A model generated the notes under the pieces. That model did no database searches. It saw only the letters and a program-made list of their open reading frames with translations, and had not been told where the DNA came from. This document shows positions 60,282-64,000 of a stretch of DNA of 64,000 nt, in pieces (position 1 is the first letter of the stretch; every line of letters starts with the position of its first letter). Source of the stretch: Micromonospora_J zhanjiangensis (lineage in GTDB: Bacteria; Actinomycetota; Actinomycetes; Mycobacteriales; Micromonosporaceae); NCBI RefSeq assembly GCF_042650605.1, contig NZ_JBHSBN010000001.1:124001-188000 (forward strand), written 5' to 3'. Position numbers and translations under genes: made by a program.

Positions 60282-60803
60282 TCAGCGGCGGTCGTCGTCG
60301 GCGCGCAGCAGCGACGGGTTGCGCCGGATCATCTCCGCCAGGCGGGCCGCCGAGGCGTTGGCGCCCTCCTCGGTCGGCGGCGTCCAGGCCGTCGGCGTCT
60401 GCGCCCGAGGCTGCACCGTCATCGGGTACGACGGTGGCGGCGCGCCGGCCGAGGGCATCGCCACCGGCTCCTCGTCGGGCGTGACGGTGACCACCCCGTC
60501 GACCCACTCGACGCGGACGGCCGCGCCGGTGGTGCCGTCCTCCGCCCACAGCGTGACCGCGAGCTGCGGATGGTGCCCGACCACCAGCCGGACCGCCTCG
60601 ACCACGTCGTCCACCGCCGACCACGGCCGGACGGCGGGGTCGACGGGCGGGTGGGGCTCGTAACGCTGATCGGTCGGCGGCCGGTCCTGCTGGGCCGGTT
60701 CGCCGGAAGCGCGGAGGTCGCGTGGCGCACCGTTCGCCAGGCGCCGCTGCAACTCCTCCATGCGCGCCATCCGAGCCAGCGCGTCGTCCAATTCGCCCCG
60801 CAT
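60282..60803 (-). CDS. Unknown protein downstream of the cvn operon
   Basis: 173 aa. A central segment AVDDVVEAVRLVVGHHPQLAVTLWAEDGTTGAAVRVEWVDGVVTVTP may be a small domain; the flanks are Pro-rich and probably disordered, with a C-terminal helix SAARLAEMIRRNPSLLRADD. ATG 60803. Gap of 42 bp to the GTPase gene, so co-transcription is likely. No family recognised. Confidence 0.7.
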   Translation of the reverse strand: MRGELDDALARMARMEELQRRLANGAPRDLRASGEPAQQDRPPTDQRYEPHPPVDPAVRPWSAVDDVVEAVRLVVGHHPQLAVTLWAEDGTTGAAVRVEWVDGVVTVTPDEEPVAMPSAGAPPPSYPMTVQPRAQTPTAWTPPTEEGANASAARLAEMIRRNPSLLRADDDRR

Positions 60804-60845
60804 CCCGAACCTCCTTCCCGTCGCGCGCCGAACCCTCCCCGGCCC

Positions 60846-61646
60846 TCAGGCGGGCCGCTGCTGCATCGCCCGGGCCAGGGCCCGGTCGAGGAGCACCAGC
60901 AGAGCATCCCGTACGGACAACCGGTCCCGCGCGTCGAACCGCAGGACCGGCACGTGTTCGCCGACTGCCAGCGCCCAGCGGATCGAGTCGAGATCGTGTA
61001 CGAGGTGCCCGTCGAAGGCGTTCGCCGCGACAACGAAGGGTATCCCCGCGCGCTCGAAGAAGTCGACTGCCGGGTAACAATCGTCGAGTCGCGCGCTGTC
61101 CACCACGACGAGTGCGCCGAGCGCGCCCCGGGCGAGGTCGTCCCACATGAAACCGAACCGCGCCTGCCCGGGCGTGCCGAACAGATACAGCTTGAGGCTG
61201 CTGTCGATGGTGACGGATCCGAAGTCCATCGCGACGGTGGTGGTCGTCTTCGCCGACCGTACGCCGGGGTCGTCGATCCCGATCCCGGCGGCGGTCATCT
61301 CCGCCTCGGTGGTCAACGGGTCGATCTCGGAGATGGCACCCACCGCGGTCGTCTTGCCCACCCCGAACCCGCCGGCGATCAGGACCTTCACCGGAACCGG
61401 CGGCGCGGCCCGGCACTCGGCCCGGGACGGCGGCGCCGGCAGCCGGGCTCGACCGGCGTCGCCGCCGGCCATGCCCGCGCGGCCCGGCCATGGCGGCGGG
61501 CTGGCCCCGGCCCGGAAACCGACAGGCTGACCGTTGCCGTTTGGTACCGGTTCGCCGATCGGCGAACCGTAGCGACCCGGCGCGGCGTTGCCGGCCTGCT
61601 CGGTGCCCGCGGCGGCCGGCCAGTCAGGAGATCGCACGAAGTCCAT
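60846..61646 (-). CDS. MglA/Ras-like GTPase (CvnD type)
   Basis: 266-aa GTP-binding protein. The Pro/Gly-rich N-terminal extension (1-80) precedes the G domain: P-loop KVLIAGGFGVGKTTAVGAIS, switch region TTTTVAMDFGSVTI, G3-like LFGTPGQARF and NAFD as the base-recognition motif. Conservon GTPases work with roadblock and histidine-kinase-like partners at the membrane. It overlaps the DUF742 stop by 23 bp. Confidence 0.93.
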   Translation of the reverse strand: MDFVRSPDWPAAAGTEQAGNAAPGRYGSPIGEPVPNGNGQPVGFRAGASPPPWPGRAGMAGGDAGRARLPAPPSRAECRAAPPVPVKVLIAGGFGVGKTTAVGAISEIDPLTTEAEMTAAGIGIDDPGVRSAKTTTTVAMDFGSVTIDSSLKLYLFGTPGQARFGFMWDDLARGALGALVVVDSARLDDCYPAVDFFERAGIPFVVAANAFDGHLVHDLDSIRWALAVGEHVPVLRFDARDRLSVRDALLVLLDRALARAMQQRPA

Positions 61647-62115
61647 CGATCACTCGCATAATGATGTCCGGGTCGAGGGAGGGCTCGACGTCGCTGGTGT
61701 GTACGTCCAGGTGGCCGGCCGCCCGGAGGTCGCCGACCAGGATCTTCGTCACGCCGAGATGCAACCGCAGCCGGGCGGAGATCTCGGCCACGGAGAGCGG
61801 TTCGCCGCACAGCGTCACGATGCCACGCAGCTCCGGAGTCAACTCGGCCAGTGCGGTGGCCGGCCGGGACGGGTCCGGCTCCCGCGCGGTGACCTGCGTC
61901 TCCACGCCGATCTTGGGGTCGATGCACGCCACCCGGCCGGAGGTCAGCACGAACGGCCGTAGTCCCGGTGGTGCCGGTGGTCCGTCGTCACCGGTCGGCC
62001 GATCTCCGTCGGTGGGGGTCGCGGGGATCGGCCCACCGGCCGCCGGCGCCCGCAGGTAGGGCCGGATCCGCACCTGCGGCTCCGGTCCCGGCGGCTCGGC
62101 AGACGGCGCGGTCAT
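61624..62115 (-). CDS. DUF742 protein (CvnC type)
   Basis: 163-aa conservon component. The N-terminus is disordered. RPFVLTSGRVAC begins the DUF742 domain, with LRGIVTLCGEPLSVAEISARLRLHLGVTKILVGDLRAAGHLDVH resembling a winged HTH. ATG 62115 overlaps the roadblock stop by 4 bp. Confidence 0.92.
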   Translation of the reverse strand: MTAPSAEPPGPEPQVRIRPYLRAPAAGGPIPATPTDGDRPTGDDGPPAPPGLRPFVLTSGRVACIDPKIGVETQVTAREPDPSRPATALAELTPELRGIVTLCGEPLSVAEISARLRLHLGVTKILVGDLRAAGHLDVHTSDVEPSLDPDIIMRVIDGLRAIS

Positions 62116-62585
62116 GCCTGGACGGAGTTCTTCAACTCGACGATCAGCCGCGGGGTGAGGGCGCTGCCGGCCCGACCCGCGAACAGGGTCATTTCGTACG
62201 CCACCGTGCCGAGGTTGGCCGATCGGTCCGCCACCACGCCCAGGACCGAGCCGCTGCTGATCGAGCTGACCAGCAGGTATCCCTCCTCCATGTCCACGAT
62301 GACCCGGTTGAGCCCGCCCAGCGCGTACCAGCCGGCAGCGCCACCGGCCAGGCTGGTCAGGCCGGACACCACCGCCGCGAGCCGTTCGGCGTTGGACCGG
62401 TCCCGGATCGCCGACATGGCCATCAGCAGGCCGTCGGAGGACACCGCGATCGCCTCCAGCACCCCGGCGGTGCCGGAGGTGAACGAGTCCAGCAACCAGT
62501 TGAAGGTACGCGCCTCCGGGCTGAGTTCGCCGCTGTTCTGCGCGGCCTGCAGCTCGACGTGGTTCTGGATGAAGGGGCTGGTCAT
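62112..62585 (-). CDS. Roadblock/LC7 domain protein (CvnB type)
   Basis: 157 aa with the roadblock fold: NWLLDSFTSGTAGVLEAIAVSSDGLLMAMSAIRDRSNAERLAAVVSGLTSLAGGAA and LLVSSISSGSVLGVVADRSANLGTVAYEMTLF. Roadblock proteins regulate MglA-like GTPases. ATG 62585 overlaps the stop of the histidine-kinase-like gene by 4 bp. Confidence 0.94.
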   Translation of the reverse strand: MTSPFIQNHVELQAAQNSGELSPEARTFNWLLDSFTSGTAGVLEAIAVSSDGLLMAMSAIRDRSNAERLAAVVSGLTSLAGGAAGWYALGGLNRVIVDMEEGYLLVSSISSGSVLGVVADRSANLGTVAYEMTLFAGRAGSALTPRLIVELKNSVQA

Positions 62586-64000
62586 AGGGTTCCCTCTTCG
62601 TTGCGGTGGGCTGAACTGATCTCACGCAGGGCGCGGGCGACACCGAGCTCGAACTGGTTGATGCGGTCGCGTACCTCCTCCGGATCCGACGGGCGGTCGG
62701 CGAGCGGCGGCCGGGCCGGTGGGGTGGCGGGGGCGTCCGGATCCAGCGTGGCGCCCGGCACCCGCCGGTACAGCCGGGTCTGCACGGACGGGATCGGCGC
62801 GGTCCGTCGGGCCGGCGCCGCGAAGCCGCGCTCCGCCCGGCGCACCCCGGCCTCGAACTCCTCGACCAGGGCGCGTACCCCGTTCGGGTCGACGTTGCCG
62901 CCCTCCGCGGGGCCTCGGGTGGATCCGCCGGCCGGCAACTGGGCGCCGGGTACCCGCTGGCGCAGTGCGGCCCGGTCCGACGTCGCCGGCACCGGTGCCG
63001 AGCCGACTGCCGGGTACGTCGGGGTGGTCGCCGGGGCCGGCGTACCGGCGGTCGGAGCGGACGCCGGGGCCGGCGTACCGGCGGTCGGGCCGGCGGTCGG
63101 AGCGGCCGCCGGGGCCGGCTCGGACGCGCTGGTGAGATGCCCGAAGGCGTCCCACGGCTTGCCCTGCTCCAGCGACCGGGTGGCCCGGCGCAGCAAGACC
63201 AGGTCGAACGGCGGCGTCTGGTCGGGCTGGTCCGCCGGCGCCCCCCGCTCCGCCGCGGCGACCGGCTCCGCGGGGACCGGCTCCGCGGGGACCGGCTCCG
63301 CGGCGACCGGCTCCGCGGCGACCGGCTCCGCGGCGACCGGCTCCGCGGCGACCGGCTCCGCGGGGACCGGCAGCGCGCCGGCCCGTTCCACCCGCGGGGT
63401 CCGGACGGGCAGCGCGCCGGCCTGTTCCGCACCGCCCCGGATCAGCGTGACGGTCTTCAGCCCGGCCCCGTCCGTGTCGTAAGCCGGGTCCGGCAGGCTG
63501 GGCAGCAGGGACCGCTTGCCGAGCTCCAGCCTCGCGGTCAGCCCGCCGCCCGGGGTCTGGGACAGTTCGACCCGCCAGTCGTGCCGGCGGGCCAGCCGGC
63601 CCACCACGAACAGGCCGAGCACCTCGGTCGGTGCCAGGTCGAGCCGCTCCCGCTGGGTCAGTCGGGCGTTCTCCTCGGCCAGCCGCTCGTCGGTCAGGCC
63701 GATACCGTGGTCGACCAGGGTGATCCGGGCGCCCCGGTGCAGCCGTTCGGCGGTGACGGTGACCCTGGTGTGCGGCGGGGAGAAGGCGGTGGCGTTCTCC
63801 ATCAGTTCGGCCAGGGTGAGCACCAGGTCACCGACCGCCGCCGGCGCCACCATGAGGTCCGGCCGGACCAGCACGTCGACCCGGGTGTACGCCTCGATCT
63901 CGCCGAGCGCCAGCCGGACCACGTCGGTCAGCGGCAGCGGCTTGGTGTGGCTGTCCGTGCCGGGCGACCCGGAGAGCACCACCAGGCTGCTGGCGCTGCG
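62582..64000 (-). CDS. Histidine-kinase-like protein (CvnA type), N-terminus outside window
   Basis: C-terminal 470 residues of a nitrate/sensor-type histidine kinase of a conservon. The HATPase_c domain is visible: LTLAELMENATAFSPPHTRVTVTAERL (N-box) and ITLVDHGIGLTDERLAEENARL (G1). It continues past base 64000. A 200-residue disordered, Pro/Ala/Val-rich tail contains the AEPVA repeats, and a short helix QFELGVARALREI ends it. Confidence 0.92.
   Translation of the reverse strand, partial: RSASSLVVLSGSPGTDSHTKPLPLTDVVRLALGEIEAYTRVDVLVRPDLMVAPAAVGDLVLTLAELMENATAFSPPHTRVTVTAERLHRGARITLVDHGIGLTDERLAEENARLTQRERLDLAPTEVLGLFVVGRLARRHDWRVELSQTPGGGLTARLELGKRSLLPSLPDPAYDTDGAGLKTVTLIRGGAEQAGALPVRTPRVERAGALPVPAEPVAAEPVAAEPVAAEPVAAEPVPAEPVPAEPVAAAERGAPADQPDQTPPFDLVLLRRATRSLEQGKPWDAFGHLTSASEPAPAAAPTAGPTAGTPAPASAPTAGTPAPATTPTYPAVGSAPVPATSDRAALRQRVPGAQLPAGGSTRGPAEGGNVDPNGVRALVEEFEAGVRRAERGFAAPARRTAPIPSVQTRLYRRVPGATLDPDAPATPPARPPLADRPSDPEEVRDRINQFELGVARALREISSAHRNEEGTL
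63255..63374. repeat. Eight 15-bp tandem repeats inside the histidine-kinase tail
   Basis: Units of GCGGCGACCGGCTCC or GCGGGGACCGGCTCC repeat from 63255 to 63374 and encode the pentapeptide AEPVA (or AEPVP) in the disordered tail. The repeat count is likely variable between strains. Confidence 0.9.

Noticed and set aside
63255..63374. CRISPR-like array
   Set aside because: Units are contiguous 15-bp in-frame repeats with no spacers; it is a coding tandem repeat. No CRISPR array was seen in the window.

Overview
The window is very GC-rich (about 72%), uses GTG and TTG starts often, and carries many actinomycete hallmarks: paired XRE-DUF5753/DUF397 genes, an MsiK-type shared ABC ATPase, DUF3263, DUF4032, a CGNR regulator and a conservon (cvn) operon. 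It comes from a filamentous actinomycete, most likely Micromonosporaceae; the family placement is inferred from gene style, not from a search.

Layout. 1-5.1 kb: edge of an acyltransferase gene, fumC, a GNAT gene, then a divergent XRE/DUF397 module with two small Cys-rich proteins, followed by a gene-free stretch of stem-loops. 5.1-10 kb: DUF1992 protein, a CGNR regulator divergent from an EamA exporter, a secreted S8 protease and a fibronectin-III protein. 10-18.4 kb: IclR regulator divergent from cysS-rlmB, a membrane protein, msiK, tRNA-Thr(TGT), a lower-GC pair of unknown coupled genes and a GDSL hydrolase. 18.4-25.9 kb: HNH nuclease, carotenoid-type FAD oxidoreductase, double-RCK channel-like protein, DUF4032 kinase-like protein, PAP2 phosphatase and DUF4232 lipoprotein. 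25.9-29.9 kb: amino-sugar operon (SIS isomerase, ROK kinase, NagA) divergent from a DeoR regulator. 30-33.8 kb: two-gene ABC exporter, DUF3263, a small membrane protein and a GNAT gene.

The most interesting part is 33.8-53.7 kb. Thirteen genes on the minus strand (49597 down to 33815) form one operon, mostly with 4-bp start/stop overlaps. In order of transcription it encodes a KamA-type radical-SAM aminomutase, a PaaK-like adenylating enzyme, an alpha/alpha-toroid repeat protein, a Pro1 tautomerase-like protein, an acyl carrier protein, a minimal AMP ligase, a second PaaK-like enzyme, amidase 2, ATP-grasp 2, an MFS exporter, ATP-grasp 1, a short class II DAHP synthase and amidase 1. There is no PKS or NRPS module. 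The set looks like a biosynthetic cluster that makes a beta-amino acid and an acid fed by the shikimate entry point, joins them with ATP-grasp ligases and exports the product. The divergent SDR gene shares a 17-bp inverted promoter box with the operon at nearly symmetric distances, so it probably belongs to the cluster. A large LuxR (LAL) regulator follows.

53.7-57.7 kb holds a VOC-GNAT operon, a remnant of an ECF sigma factor and a second divergent XRE/DUF397/small-Cys-protein module. 57.9-64 kb holds a cvn-type operon on the minus strand (histidine-kinase-like protein running off the edge, roadblock, DUF742, MglA-like GTPase) followed by a hypothetical protein and a CDC48-like double AAA+ ATPase.
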